DNA of 64,000 nt from Scandinavium sp036409475 (lineage in GTDB: Bacteria > Pseudomonadota > Gammaproteobacteria > Enterobacterales > Enterobacteriaceae): contig NZ_JAYRCK010000008.1 of assembly GCF_036409475.1 (NCBI RefSeq), positions 1 through 64,000 of the forward strand, given 5' to 3'. Position 1 is the first letter of the stretch, and each line of letters begins with the position of its first letter. This document shows, piece by piece, positions 55,721 to 64,000 of this stretch. The notes under the pieces were generated by a model. It was not told the origin of the DNA. It searched no databases and was given only the letters and a program-made list of their open reading frames with translations. Made by a program: the position numbers and the translations under genes.

Positions 55721-55752
55721 AAAAGCAGATCCGCTGCATCAGGGATCTGCTT
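55721..55752 (-). terminator. Intrinsic terminator of the integrase gene
   Basis: On the minus strand GCAGATCC pairs with GGATCTGC (55725-55732 with 55743-55750), followed by TTTT. It lies 8 bp after the integrase stop. Confidence 0.85.
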
Positions 55753-55759
55753 TCCTGCG

Positions 55760-57028
55760 TTATCCGGCGCATGCCACTTCGCTTCGCTGTTCATAGCGAT
55801 ACGGCGGGATAAATTTCTGCCGACAGGCGTCAAGATAGTCCGACCACCACTGCATCATTTGCGTACGCTCGTCGAGATGCTCTGCCTTGTGGATATAGGC
55901 AGCTCTCACGCTGTTACGCTCCTGATGGCTCATCTGCCGTTCCACGGCATCTTTCGACCAGCGTTCGGACTCGATCAGCGCACTACAGGCCATTGTGCGA
56001 AAGCCGTGGCCGCAAACATCCACTTTCGTGTCATAACCCATTGTACGCAGTGCTTTGTTGATGGTGTTTTCACTCATTGGCTTACGCGGATCGTGGTCGC
56101 CGGGAAACAGCAATTCACCGTTGCCGGACAGTAATTTTAGCTGTTTCAGTACCGTAACCGCCTGTTTTGACAGCGGCACCAGATGCGGCGTTTTCATCTT
56201 TGCGCCACGTTCTGAATAGCGCACGTCCGGAATGGGCTCACGCTGGGCGGGAATAGTCCACATAGCACCATCCAGATCGATCTCTGTCCAGCGGGCAAAA
56301 CGCAGTTCGCTGGAGCGAATGAAGATCAGCAGATTCAGCAGTACTGCCAGCCGTGTCAGTAGCCTGCCGGGATAGCTTTCAATATGCTCCAGCAGTTCCT
56401 GTAATCTTTCCAGTGGCAGGGCGGGGTAGTGGTTTTTCTGCGGTGGCTCTATGGCCCCGGTAAGATCATTCGCCGGGTTGCTGGCAATCAGGCTTTCCTG
56501 CACCGCATAGCGCATAATGGCCGTGGTGCGTTGCTGTATCCGCGCGGCGGTTTCCAGATTCCCCTTTTTCTCAGCCACCCGCAGCGGGATTAGCAGATCT
56601 GCGGTTTTCAAATCGGCGACAGGAAATTTGCCTATGAGCGGGAAAACATGCAGCTCCAGCGAGCGCTGGATTTTTGCGGCGTGGTTTTCTGACCAGCGGA
56701 TATTTTTTGCCAGCCACTTTCGGGTAACCTCTTCAAAAGTATTGACGCTTTTTTTCGCCTGTTTTTCCTGTCGCTTTTTCTCACCCGGATCGTCCCCAGC
56801 GCTGAGGGTAGCTTTGGCTTCTTCACGTAGCTTACGGGCATTCGCCAGCGAAACGACAGGGTAAGCACCAAACGCCAGTTTTTTCTCTTTACCGCCAAAA
56901 CGGTACTTGAGTTGCCAGAGTTTAGAGCCGTTGGGTTTAATCAGCAGGTACAGGCCTTGTGCATCGGTAAGCTTGTAAGGTCTATCGAGAGGTTTTGCGT
57001 TGCGGATAGCGGTATCGGAGAGTGGCAT
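55760..57028 (-). CDS. int: P4-type tyrosine integrase of the tRNA-Phe island
   Basis: 422 aa from ATG 57028 (MPLSDTAIRNAKPLDRPYKL), with GGAG 8 bases upstream; a longer frame to 57067 has no ribosome site. The N-terminal DUF4102-type arm domain has DAQGLYLLIKPNGSKLWQLKYR and a Lys-rich linker. Catalytic residues are the Arg in SSELRFARW, HxxR in GHGFRTMA, and the Tyr in RAAYIHKAEH. It lies 162 bp from the tRNA 3' end, with the att site between. Looks intact, so excision may still be possible. Confidence 0.96.
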   Translation of the reverse strand: MPLSDTAIRNAKPLDRPYKLTDAQGLYLLIKPNGSKLWQLKYRFGGKEKKLAFGAYPVVSLANARKLREEAKATLSAGDDPGEKKRQEKQAKKSVNTFEEVTRKWLAKNIRWSENHAAKIQRSLELHVFPLIGKFPVADLKTADLLIPLRVAEKKGNLETAARIQQRTTAIMRYAVQESLIASNPANDLTGAIEPPQKNHYPALPLERLQELLEHIESYPGRLLTRLAVLLNLLIFIRSSELRFARWTEIDLDGAMWTIPAQREPIPDVRYSERGAKMKTPHLVPLSKQAVTVLKQLKLLSGNGELLFPGDHDPRKPMSENTINKALRTMGYDTKVDVCGHGFRTMACSALIESERWSKDAVERQMSHQERNSVRAAYIHKAEHLDERTQMMQWWSDYLDACRQKFIPPYRYEQRSEVACAG

Positions 57029-57093
57029 GGTGGGGCTCCATAGTTTATCGAACCGACAGGCCTCCAATTAAGCCCCCAAAAACTATGGATGTC

Positions 57094-57130
57094 AAAAGAC
57101 CCGATGGTATTCAATGATACCATCGGGTCT
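57094..57130 (-). terminator. Terminator between tRNA-Phe and integrase
   Basis: A 13-bp perfect stem (GACCCGATGGTAT / ATACCATCGGGTC) with a 6-base loop at 57098-57129, then TTTT on the minus strand. It would end tRNA-Phe transcription in its present, island-side setting. Confidence 0.8.
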
Positions 57131-57190
57131 CTTTAACTTACTGATTTTTATATGTCCTCGGACTTACTGAGACATCCCAAGACAAAAATA

Positions 57191-57266
57191 TGGTGCCCGG
57201 ACTCGGAATCGAACCAAGGACACGGGGATTTTCAATCCCCTGCTCTACCGACTGAGCTATCCGGGC
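57191..57266 (-). tRNA. pheU: tRNA-Phe(GAA)
   Basis: 76 nt on the minus strand, from GCCCGGATAGCTCAG to TCCGGGCACCA. The cloverleaf is complete, CCA is encoded, and the anticodon is GAA within GATTGAAAATC. The 3' end (57191-57210) is the island attachment site; copies occur at 34664 and 34827. The context with yjdC and dsbD is that of the E. coli pheU locus. Confidence 0.97.
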
Positions 57267-57276
57267 AACGGGCCGC

Positions 57277-57305
57277 ATTAAACCTTAATCAGTGCTGTCC
57301 GTCAA
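57277..57305 (-). promoter_or_regulatory. Sigma-70 promoter of tRNA-Phe
   Basis: On the minus strand -35 TTGACG (57305-57300), exactly 17 bases, -10 TTTAAT (57282-57277), then a GC-rich discriminator GCGGCCCG typical of stringently controlled stable RNA promoters. Confidence 0.8.
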
Positions 57306-57379
57306 CTCAATTTCAGGAAAAAACGACTGTTTGCTTAACTTTGCGGCAATCTGAACGGTTTCGCCGCAATTTCCCGTAT

Positions 57380-57955
57380 TCAGGTCAGTGCACCGCCAGA
57401 ACGGCACTGCGCGAAACGCAAAATATCTTCTGCCAGACGCTGTGCTGTGTCGACGTCCTGTTGGCTGCGTTTGACCAGCAGACGGCTCAGGCAGCCTTCC
57501 AGCACCAGTTCCATTTGCCTGGCGACCATGGTTGGGTCGTCCACTTCCAGTTTTGTCAGCAGGTCGTGCGTGAACTCGTGAGCGGCACGTTTTTGCAAAT
57601 CGGCCAGTTGGTGAATCGGATGCTCTGGATCAGGGTAGAACGTGCAGGCGGCGATAAACAGGCAACCCGGATAGCGACCATTGCTGACACACTCTGTCAG
57701 GGCGCTATAGCGGGCCAGCAGTTTTTGCTCGCTGCTCAACGCTTCGTTGAGCATCAGCTGCCGACGCCAGGTATCAACCTGCTGGCTGAGGAAACGCAGC
57801 ACGTCATACAGCAGCGCTTCTCTGTCGGGCCAGAAACGCTTCAGAGACTCGATCGGAACGTCGACCTTTTCGGCCACCATTTCCAGCGTTGTGTCGGCAA
57901 TCCCTTTGATCTCAAGTAATTGCAGGGCTTGTCCCAATACGTCTTCGCGTTGCAC
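57380..57955 (-). CDS. yjdC: TetR-family regulator YjdC
   Basis: 191 aa, GTG start at 57955 with GGAGGAG upstream. TetR helix-turn-helix near residues 16-50 (IADTTLEMVAEKVDVPIESLKRFW), ligand domain after that with a CLFIAACTFYPDP stretch. It follows dsbD by 36 bp, as the last gene of the cutA-dsbD-yjdC operon. Its target is not shown by the sequence. Confidence 0.93.
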   Translation of the reverse strand: MQREDVLGQALQLLEIKGIADTTLEMVAEKVDVPIESLKRFWPDREALLYDVLRFLSQQVDTWRRQLMLNEALSSEQKLLARYSALTECVSNGRYPGCLFIAACTFYPDPEHPIHQLADLQKRAAHEFTHDLLTKLEVDDPTMVARQMELVLEGCLSRLLVKRSQQDVDTAQRLAEDILRFAQCRSGGALT

Positions 57956-57991
57956 AGCTTTCTCCTCCGCTTATCCCTTTAAAAGTGTCGT

Positions 57992-59755
57992 TTACCGGGG
58001 CAGTTTCTGCAAATGCGTATAAAACGCACTGGCATCCATAAACCCGGCAACCCGCATGGCAGGGATTTCATTTCCTGCGGCATCGAAAAACAGAATGGTC
58101 GGTAGACCCGGAACCTGCAACTGTTTCAGCAGGGCGGCATCCTGCGCTGTGTTGTGTGTCACGTCCGCTTGCAGCAAAACGGTGTTTTTCAGCGCTTGCT
58201 GTACCTGTGGATTGCTAAAGGTGTATTTCTCGAACTCTTTACAGGCCACGCACCAGTCGGCGTAGAGATCGAGCATCACCGGTTTACCCTTTGCTTGCGC
58301 CAGCGCTTCGTTGAGGGCTTCCACATTCGCAATGTTGGTGAAGTTCAGGTGTGCTTGCTGCTGCGCTGCTGGTGCACCAAATGCCCAGTCCTGTAATGGA
58401 CGAGCACTGATCAACGCGGCAGCGAGCAGGGCAATCTGCACGATGCGCATCCACGGCTTGCCTGCCGTCAGGCTGGTGATAAACGCCCAGCCGAAGAAGG
58501 CCACGCCGAGTAACGACCACAGCCGCAGCCCCCACGTCTCACCCAGAATACGTTCGAGCAAAAAGACCGGCAGGGCAAGGATAATAAATCCAAAAGCGAT
58601 TTTAACTTGTGCCATCCACGGCCCACTTTTTGGCAGCAGGCGATTGCCAAAGACGGTGACCAAAATCAGCGGAATGCCCATACCCAGAGCGTAGAGATAC
58701 AGCGTTCCTCCGCCCAGCCAGAGGTTCCCGCTTTGTGCGATGTAGAGCAGGATGGCGCTCAAAGGTGCAGTGGTACACGGCGAGCAGATCAGCCCCGCAA
58801 TGGCGCCCATTGTAAACACGCCACCCGCCGAGCCGCCCTGTTGGCTGTTGCTCATTAACGTCAGCCGGGTTTGCAATGAGGACGGCAGTTGCAGTGTGAA
58901 CAGGCCAAACATCGACAGCGCCAGCAGGATGAATACGGCTGACAAGCCGATCAGCACATAAGGATGCTGAAGTGCGGCCTGGAACTGTAGCCCGGCCGCC
59001 GCCACAACCAGCCCTAACGCGGTATAGGTTAGCGCCATTCCCTGCACATAAAGGAAGGCTAATAGCAGCGCCCGCCCGGTGGAAAGGCGCTGTTTGCCGC
59101 CTAATACAATGCCGGAGATCAGCGGATACATGGGCAGAACGCAAGGTGTGAACGCGATGCCAATGCCAATCAGCAATGCCCACAGGGCAGAGAAGGGGAG
59201 TTCAGTTTGAGTGCTCCCCCTCTCCCCAACCCTCTCCCCAAGGGAGAGGGAGCTACGGGCATCTGTGCTCTGGTTTTGTCCCCTCTCCTGGGGGAGAGGG
59301 TTAGGGAGAGGGCGTTCGGCAGCCGCAGCAACCACCGCACTCAACGGCACCACTTTGGTTTCTGGCGGATAACAAAAACCGGCTTCGGCGCAGCCCTGAT
59401 ACGTCACTGTCAGCGTGGCGCCTTTGCTGGCTTCAGCCACCGTGAGCGGCACAGTCAGCCGTTGGCGATAAATTTCACTTTTGCCAAAGAATTCATCTTC
59501 ATGCCACTCACCCTTGGGGAGCTGCAATGGCGAAATTGAGGCCTGAGAAGGCGTGACGGAGACCTGTTTGCGATAAAGATAGTAGCCGTCTTTAATTTGC
59601 CAGCTCAGCGTCAAATCGTGCGCGTTTTGCTGAAAATCGAAGGCAAAGGCCTGATCGGCAGGAATGAAATTCGAGCGGCCGGGTGCGTCAAATAACCCGG
59701 CGAAGGCTGAGGTGCTGCACAGCAGCAGGATCAGCGTAAGGATGCGTTGAGCCAT
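57992..59755 (-). CDS. dsbD: Thiol:disulfide interchange protein DsbD
   Basis: 587 aa from ATG 59755. Signal peptide LTLILLLCSTSAFA; N-terminal domain Cys pair in YQGCAEAGFCYPP; transmembrane Cys in FTPCVLPMYPL and ICSPCTTAPLS; C-terminal thioredoxin motif WCVACKEF. All six catalytic cysteines are present. It passes electrons from cytoplasmic thioredoxin to periplasmic DsbC and CcmG. It is about 22 residues longer than the E. coli protein (565) because a palindromic repeat (59214-59312) is inserted in frame in the linker before the membrane domain. It overlaps cutA by 25 bp. Confidence 0.97.
   Translation of the reverse strand: MAQRILTLILLLCSTSAFAGLFDAPGRSNFIPADQAFAFDFQQNAHDLTLSWQIKDGYYLYRKQVSVTPSQASISPLQLPKGEWHEDEFFGKSEIYRQRLTVPLTVAEASKGATLTVTYQGCAEAGFCYPPETKVVPLSAVVAAAAERPLPNPLPQERGQNQSTDARSSLSLGERVGERGSTQTELPFSALWALLIGIGIAFTPCVLPMYPLISGIVLGGKQRLSTGRALLLAFLYVQGMALTYTALGLVVAAAGLQFQAALQHPYVLIGLSAVFILLALSMFGLFTLQLPSSLQTRLTLMSNSQQGGSAGGVFTMGAIAGLICSPCTTAPLSAILLYIAQSGNLWLGGGTLYLYALGMGIPLILVTVFGNRLLPKSGPWMAQVKIAFGFIILALPVFLLERILGETWGLRLWSLLGVAFFGWAFITSLTAGKPWMRIVQIALLAAALISARPLQDWAFGAPAAQQQAHLNFTNIANVEALNEALAQAKGKPVMLDLYADWCVACKEFEKYTFSNPQVQQALKNTVLLQADVTHNTAQDAALLKQLQVPGLPTILFFDAAGNEIPAMRVAGFMDASAFYTHLQKLPR
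59214..59312. repeat. Palindromic CCCTCTCCC-type repeat inside dsbD
   Basis: Two facing units (CCCTCTCCCCAAGGGAGAGGG, then CCCCTCTCCTGGGGGAGAGGG) flanked by more CTCTCCC/GAGAGGG arms form a large imperfect inverted repeat. It is read through as ERPLPNPLPQERGQNQ...SLGERVGERGS without a stop. Such repeats are usually intergenic in enterobacteria and are likely a REP-like, transposase-mobilised element. Confidence 0.85.
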
Positions 59756-60054
59756 GAGAGGTATTCGTTGTCTCCGTGGGAAACGGGTAAAACCAGCAGT
59801 TCCGGGGTCTGATACGGGTGATGAGACTTCAGGCAATCCAGCAGCGCTTGCTGATGCTCTGTATCGGTTTTCAGCAGCATCTGCACTTCATATTCCTGTT
59901 CCAGCTTGCCTTCCCAGTAGTAAAGCGAAGTGGCGCCAGGCAACAGGGTCACGCAGGCCGCGAGCTTCTCGGCCAGCACTTTGGCGGCGAGATCCTGAGC
60001 GGTGGCTTCATCCGGGGCGGTACAGAGTACAACGACTGCGGTGGGCAGGGTCAT
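59731..60054 (-). CDS. cutA: Divalent-cation tolerance protein CutA
   Basis: 107 aa from ATG 60054 (MTLPTAVVVLCTAPDEATA), with GAGG 7 bases upstream; E. coli CutA has a slightly different, longer N-terminus. The AQDLAAKVLAEKLAACVTLLPGATSLYYWEGKLEQEYEVQMLLKT block is CutA. A stable trimer; its role in copper tolerance is debated. First gene of the cutA-dsbD-yjdC operon. Confidence 0.95.
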   Translation of the reverse strand: MTLPTAVVVLCTAPDEATAQDLAAKVLAEKLAACVTLLPGATSLYYWEGKLEQEYEVQMLLKTDTEHQQALLDCLKSHHPYQTPELLVLPVSHGDNEYLSWLNASLR

Positions 60055-60117
60055 CTTCAAACCTCGTATCGGCGAAAAAGGCACTATAGCACGACGCAGG
60101 GGGGAAGGATGAATGAC

Positions 60118-60138
60118 TCGGGCCGCTAAGCGGCCCGA
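60118..60138 (-). terminator. Hairpin after dcuA
   Basis: TCGGGCCGC-TAA-GCGGCCCGA, a perfect 9-bp stem 29 bp beyond the dcuA stop. No T-run, so termination is likely but not certain; it may be an mRNA 3' end. Confidence 0.6.
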
Positions 60139-60166
60139 CTTTAAGTATTTTTACTCTCGACTGAAA

Positions 60167-61468
60167 TCAGAGGATGAAGCTGCCCAGCAGGAAGCCAAAG
60201 CAGACGGAGAAGATGACGCCCATCGTGCCAGGGATAAAGAACGGATGGTTGAAGACAAAGCGACCAATGCGTGTGGTACCGGTGTCATCCATCTGTACTG
60301 CTGCGACGAGGGTCGGGTAGGTTGGCAAAATAAACAAACCGGACACAGCGGCAAATGAAGCCACAGCGGTTAATGGCGATACGTTCAATGCCAACGCCAT
60401 TGGCATCAGCGCTTTTGCCGTTGCGGCCTGAGAATAGAGCAGCGCTGAAGCGAAGAAGAAGATGACGGCCAGCAGCCACGGATGACCCTGAATCACACTG
60501 CCTGCCGTTTCTTTAATCCAGTCGATGTTGTGCGAAACGAAGGTGTCTCCGAGCCAGGCGACGCCCAGAATACAGATACAGGCGCTCATACCCGCTTTGA
60601 AGGTGCTTGAACTGAGGATGCTGTCGGTTTCGACCTTACAGATAATCGTTGTCAGGGTGGCAACGCTCAGCATGATGATCAGAATGGCGTTGGTGGTGTT
60701 CATCAGCGGTTTGGCCACCAGGCCAAGGCTTGGGCTGTTGACGATGGCATAAGCGACCACGCAAAGCACACCCAGCAGGAACAGCAGCACCGACAATTTC
60801 GCCTGAGGTTTAATCTCCATTTTGCGCTCGCCGCGAAGCTCAACCAGCCCTTCTTCCAGACGCTTGAGATACACCGGGTCGTCAGAAAGCTTTGAATTAA
60901 ACAGCAGGGTGACGAGGAATGACATCAGCAACACCGCCATCAGAGTCGAAGGGATCACGACCGACAGCAAATGAATATAGCTGACGCCATGGCCTTCCAT
61001 CACGGAAGACATGTACACCACGGCGGCAGAAATCGGGGAAGCGGTAATGGCAATCTGGGCGGAGACAACGGCTGTTGAAAGTGGACGGCAAGGTTTTACG
61101 CCTTGTTCCTTTGCCACTTCGGCAATGACCGGTAACGTTGCCAGCGAAATGTTGCCGGTGCCCGCAAAAATGGTCAGGAAGTACGTCACAATCGGCGCGA
61201 GGATGGTGATGTATTTTGGATTTTTGCGCAGCAGTTTTTCCGTCTGATTAACAAGGTAATCCAGACCGCCGGCAATTTGCATTGCTGAGATGGCCGCGAT
61301 CACCGCCATGATGATGGAGATAACGTCAAACGGGATCTTGCCGGGCTCCACTCCGATGATGGCGAGAACCAGGACACCGAGGCCGCCCGCATAGCCGATG
61401 CCGATACCCCCTAGTTTGGCGCCAAGAAAAATCGCTGCCAAAACGATAATTAGTTCAATGACTATCAT
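60167..61468 (-). CDS. dcuA: Anaerobic C4-dicarboxylate transporter DcuA
   Basis: 433 aa, polytopic (about ten or more membrane segments). FAGTGNISLATLPVIAEVAKEQGVKPCRPLSTAVVSAQIAITASPISAAVVYM is the Dcu core. Exchanges aspartate, fumarate, malate and succinate across the inner membrane. Downstream of aspA in the same orientation; the aspA terminator in between makes it partly independent. Confidence 0.97.
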   Translation of the reverse strand: MIVIELIIVLAAIFLGAKLGGIGIGYAGGLGVLVLAIIGVEPGKIPFDVISIIMAVIAAISAMQIAGGLDYLVNQTEKLLRKNPKYITILAPIVTYFLTIFAGTGNISLATLPVIAEVAKEQGVKPCRPLSTAVVSAQIAITASPISAAVVYMSSVMEGHGVSYIHLLSVVIPSTLMAVLLMSFLVTLLFNSKLSDDPVYLKRLEEGLVELRGERKMEIKPQAKLSVLLFLLGVLCVVAYAIVNSPSLGLVAKPLMNTTNAILIIMLSVATLTTIICKVETDSILSSSTFKAGMSACICILGVAWLGDTFVSHNIDWIKETAGSVIQGHPWLLAVIFFFASALLYSQAATAKALMPMALALNVSPLTAVASFAAVSGLFILPTYPTLVAAVQMDDTGTTRIGRFVFNHPFFIPGTMGVIFSVCFGFLLGSFIL

Positions 61469-61532
61469 AACCGCTTCCTTGATTGTTGGATGTTGGATAC
61501 GTAAATGTTGTTATTTTGATATTCGCTATAAG

Positions 61533-61565
61533 CAAAAGGCACGTCACCGTGGACGTGCCTTTTTT
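61533..61565. terminator. Terminator between aspA and dcuA
   Basis: AAAAGGCACGTC / GACGTGCCTTTT, a 12-bp stem with A/T runs on both sides, 18 bp after the aspA stop. Could act in either direction; for aspA it gives partial termination before dcuA. Confidence 0.85.
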
Positions 61566-61582
61566 GATTTTAACCCAAACGC

Positions 61583-63019
61583 TTACTGTTCGTTTTCATC
61601 GGTAAAGCGTTTCGCTTTATAAGCCGGGTGCATCAGGTTTTGCGGCGAGAAGATATCGTCCAGCTCGGCTTCGGTTAACAGGCCGCGCTCAAGGACCACT
61701 TCGCGCACGCTTTTACCGGTTTCGGCACAGATTTTCCCGACGATATCGCCGTTGTGGTGACCAATGTACGGGTTGAGATAAGTGACGATCCCGATGGAGT
61801 TATAAACGTAGCTTTCACAAACCTCTTTGTTGGCCGTAATACCGTTAACGCATTTTTCCAGCAGGTTGTAGCAGGCGTTAGTGAGGATGTGGATGGATTC
61901 AAACATCGCCTGGCCAATCACTGGCTCCATGACGTTCAGCTGGAGCTGACCGGCTTCAGAGGCCATGGTCACCGTGGTGTCGTTGCCAATCACTTTAAAG
62001 CACACCTGATTCACCACTTCTGGCACAACCGGGTTCACTTTGGCTGGCATGATGGACGAGCCAGCCTGCAGCTCTGGCAGGTTGATTTCGTTCAGGCCGG
62101 CGCGCGGGCCGGAAGAGAGCAGGCGCAGGTCGTTACAGATCTTAGACAGTTTCACCGCCAGGCGTTTCAGGGCGCTGTGCACCATGACGTACGCGCCGCA
62201 GTCTGAGGTGGCTTCAATCAGGTCTTCCGCTGGCACGACAGGCAGGTTTGAAACTTCTGCCAGTTTCTGCACAGCCAGCTGCTGATAGCCGTCTGGTGTG
62301 TTCAGGCGTGTGCCGATGGCGGTTGCGCCCAGGTTCACTTCCAGCAGCAGTTCAGAGGTGCGCAGCAGGTTTTTGGTTTCTTCGTTTAACAGCACGTTAA
62401 ATGCGTGGAATTCCTGGCCGAGGGTCATCGGTACCGCATCCTGCAACTGGGTACGGCCCATTTTCAGAATGTCCTGGAATTCGACGGATTTACGCTGGAA
62501 GCCGTCGCCTAACTGATTGATGGCATCCATCAATTTCACCACGGAAGCATACACCGCGATGCGGAAACCGGTCGGGTAGGCATCGTTGGTCGACTGGCAC
62601 TTATTCACGTGGTCGTTCGGATTCAGGTATTGGTACTCGCCTTTCTGGTGGCCCATCAGCTCAAGGCCAATGTTGGCAAGCACTTCGTTGGTGTTCATGT
62701 TGACGGACGTCCCCGCGCCGCCCTGATAGACGTCCACCGGGAACTGATCCATGCATTTACCGTTATTCAGGACTTCATCACATGCGGCAATAATGGCATT
62801 GGCGACACCTTTTGGAATGGTGTGCAGTTCTTTATTCGCCAGCGCGGCGGCCTTCTTCACCATCACCATCCCGCGGACAAATTCCGGGATGTCGCTGATT
62901 TTGCTGTTGCTGATGTAGAAGTTTTCAATCGCTCTCAGAGTGTGGACACCGTAGTAAGCGTCCGCTGGAACTTCCCTGGTACCCAACAAGTCTTCTTCGA
63001 TACGAATGGTGTTTAACAT
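61583..63019 (-). CDS. aspA: Aspartate ammonia-lyase AspA
   Basis: 478 aa from ATG 63019, the same length as E. coli AspA, with AGAAGG 6 bases upstream. The fumarase/aspartase signature GSSIMPAKVNP is present. It converts aspartate to fumarate and ammonia and supplies fumarate for anaerobic respiration with DcuA. Differs from E. coli at many positions in residues 180-290, indicating another genus. Confidence 0.98.
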   Translation of the reverse strand: MLNTIRIEEDLLGTREVPADAYYGVHTLRAIENFYISNSKISDIPEFVRGMVMVKKAAALANKELHTIPKGVANAIIAACDEVLNNGKCMDQFPVDVYQGGAGTSVNMNTNEVLANIGLELMGHQKGEYQYLNPNDHVNKCQSTNDAYPTGFRIAVYASVVKLMDAINQLGDGFQRKSVEFQDILKMGRTQLQDAVPMTLGQEFHAFNVLLNEETKNLLRTSELLLEVNLGATAIGTRLNTPDGYQQLAVQKLAEVSNLPVVPAEDLIEATSDCGAYVMVHSALKRLAVKLSKICNDLRLLSSGPRAGLNEINLPELQAGSSIMPAKVNPVVPEVVNQVCFKVIGNDTTVTMASEAGQLQLNVMEPVIGQAMFESIHILTNACYNLLEKCVNGITANKEVCESYVYNSIGIVTYLNPYIGHHNGDIVGKICAETGKSVREVVLERGLLTEAELDDIFSPQNLMHPAYKAKRFTDENEQ

Positions 63020-63356
63020 GTGAACCTTCTTGATTAATCTGCCAATGAATTCACCGTACACACAGGATGAGTGGGGTCATGTGTGTTTTCTGACCGACGA
63101 TTATTTTCTTAACCGGCCCGGTGCCCATGATCATATGCTGATAATAGCGAATTGCCGTAATCTGGATCACTTATTATGTGCCGATGCGTATCAGATTTAT
63201 TAATCTGTGAAATGAATCACCGCAAAAACAGTGAGGAAAAAAATGATTCCTCAGATGGATTGAAAAGGGTGGTTTTGCCTCCATCTCCTGAAAACGCGAT
63301 TCGCAAACTCATTCAGACCGTTGCCGGGAGCGGCGGTTGTCCAACAGGAGAAGCCA
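63020..63356. promoter_or_regulatory. Divergent aspA/fxsA control region
   Basis: 337 bp. A CRP-type site TGTGA-AATGAA-TCAC lies at 63206-63220. On the minus strand TGATCC then, 17 bases later, TATTAT (63141-63146) is a possible aspA promoter. This fits catabolite control of aspA in E. coli; the assignment is by pattern only. Confidence 0.45.
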
Positions 63357-63827
63357 GTGCGCTGGATACCTTTTATTGCCTTTTTCTTATACGTCTACAT
63401 TGAGATCTCGATTTTTATCCAGGTGGCTCATGTTTTAGGCGTGTTCCTGACCCTGATTCTGGTGATTTTCACCTCGGTTATCGGCATGTCGCTGATCCGC
63501 AACCAGGGCTTTAAAAACTTTCTGCTGATGCAGCAGAAAATGCAGGCGGGTGAAAGCCCGGCGGCAGAGATGATTAAAAGCGTGTCGCTGATCATTTCTG
63601 GCCTGCTGTTGGTTATCCCGGGTTTCTTTACCGATTTCCTTGGCCTGTTGCTGCTGTTGCCGCCGGTGCAAAAACACCTGACGCTCAAACTGATGCCTCA
63701 CCTGCGTTTTTCCCGTATGCCGGGCGGTGGTTTCAGTGCCGGAGCTGGCGGTGGCGAGACGTTTGACGGGGAATATCAGCGTAAAGACAAACAGCACGAT
63801 CGCCTCGATCATAAAGACGACCTGTAA
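63357..63827 (+). CDS. fxsA: Membrane protein FxsA (suppressor of F exclusion of phage T7)
   Basis: 156 aa, GTG start at 63357 (MRWIPFIAFFLYVYIEISIF) with CAGGAG 6 bases upstream, as in E. coli. Three membrane segments, a Gly-rich stretch (MPGGGFSAGAGGG) and a charged tail. Its overproduction relieves F exclusion of T7; the normal role is unknown. Confidence 0.95.
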   Translation: MRWIPFIAFFLYVYIEISIFIQVAHVLGVFLTLILVIFTSVIGMSLIRNQGFKNFLLMQQKMQAGESPAAEMIKSVSLIISGLLLVIPGFFTDFLGLLLLLPPVQKHLTLKLMPHLRFSRMPGGGFSAGAGGGETFDGEYQRKDKQHDRLDHKDDL

Positions 63828-63835
63828 TCTTTTTT

Positions 63836-63860
63836 GCCGGGTGGCGAAGCGCCATCCGGC
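63836..63860. repeat. REP-like palindrome between fxsA and yjeH
   Basis: GCCGGGTGGCGAAGCGCCATCCGGC, the core of an enterobacterial REP element, lies between convergent genes and after a T-run, so it may also terminate fxsA. Confidence 0.8.
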
Positions 63861-63862
63861 AT

Positions 63863-64000
63863 TCAGACAACGCTGCGGTTAGGCAAAAAAACCAGCGCCG
63901 CCAGCATCACAATGGCATACAGGCTTTTCAAACCTACCATCGCCAGCAACAGCAGGCACAATCCCAGCAATGAGGTAGACAGTAAGCCCCGCCCTGTGCC
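63863..64000 (-). CDS. yjeH: YjeH amino-acid exporter, C-terminal part
   Basis: Forty-five codons from the right edge to TGA 63863-63865 encode two hydrophobic stretches (LLGLCLLLLAMVGLKSLYAIVMLAALVFLPN). The position next to fxsA is that of yjeH, an APC-family exporter of methionine and branched-chain amino acids. Partial, so the assignment relies mostly on gene order. Confidence 0.7.
   Translation of the reverse strand, partial: GTGRGLLSTSLLGLCLLLLAMVGLKSLYAIVMLAALVFLPNRSVV

Overview
This window comes from a member of the Enterobacteriaceae. The right-hand 7 kb (57.2-64.0 kb) is conserved chromosome in the enteric order: tRNA-Phe, yjdC, dsbD, cutA, dcuA, aspA, fxsA, yjeH. AspA, FxsA and CutA resemble the E. 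coli proteins but differ at enough residues that a related genus (Citrobacter-, Salmonella- or Enterobacter-like) is more likely than E. coli. This species call is from memory of the families, not from a search.

Everything left of the tRNA-Phe gene is accessory DNA: a tRNA-associated island with a P4-type integrase (55.8-57.0 kb) next to the tRNA. The island carries two apparently complete and clearly different type VI secretion systems (T6SS) in tandem. System 1 (about 1-33 kb): on the minus strand an Rhs protein with a PAAR-like head (cut by the left edge), a DUF2169 adaptor, VgrG, small AT-rich membrane proteins, an IS1-family insertion, a DUF4225-like putative effector and Hcp; then on the plus strand tssB-C-E-F-G-tagH-J-K-L-clpV-tagO-tssA-tssM, an effector/immunity-like cassette, vasL/tagA and a second, different hcp. 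System 2 (35.5-54.4 kb) has the order of the EAEC sci-2/aai type: minus-strand tssJ-K-L-M-A-PAAR divergent from plus-strand tssB-C-hcp-E-F-G-clpV, then a small protein with deaminase-type motifs, vgrG and a MORN-repeat protein related to YwqK antitoxins. All 13 core components can be assigned in both systems.

The two systems are separated by a junk zone (34.2-35.5 kb) of deleted IS3-family elements, which also holds two short copies of the 3' end of tRNA-Phe, one followed by a tRNA-like terminator. This suggests the sci-2-like system plus integrase (about 22 kb) entered at tRNA-Phe and displaced an earlier island carrying system 1. A second graveyard (54.4-55.7 kb) next to the integrase holds a group II intron maturase tail fused to an IS3-family fragment.

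The most interesting points are: the deaminase-like protein / VgrG / YwqK-like MORN module of system 2; the IS1 insertion in the last codon of the DUF4225-like gene, which separates it from its likely immunity gene yet leaves the protein almost unchanged; the frameshifted and duplicated putative immunity genes; the tRNA-Phe 3'-end copies; and a palindromic repeat inserted in frame in dsbD.
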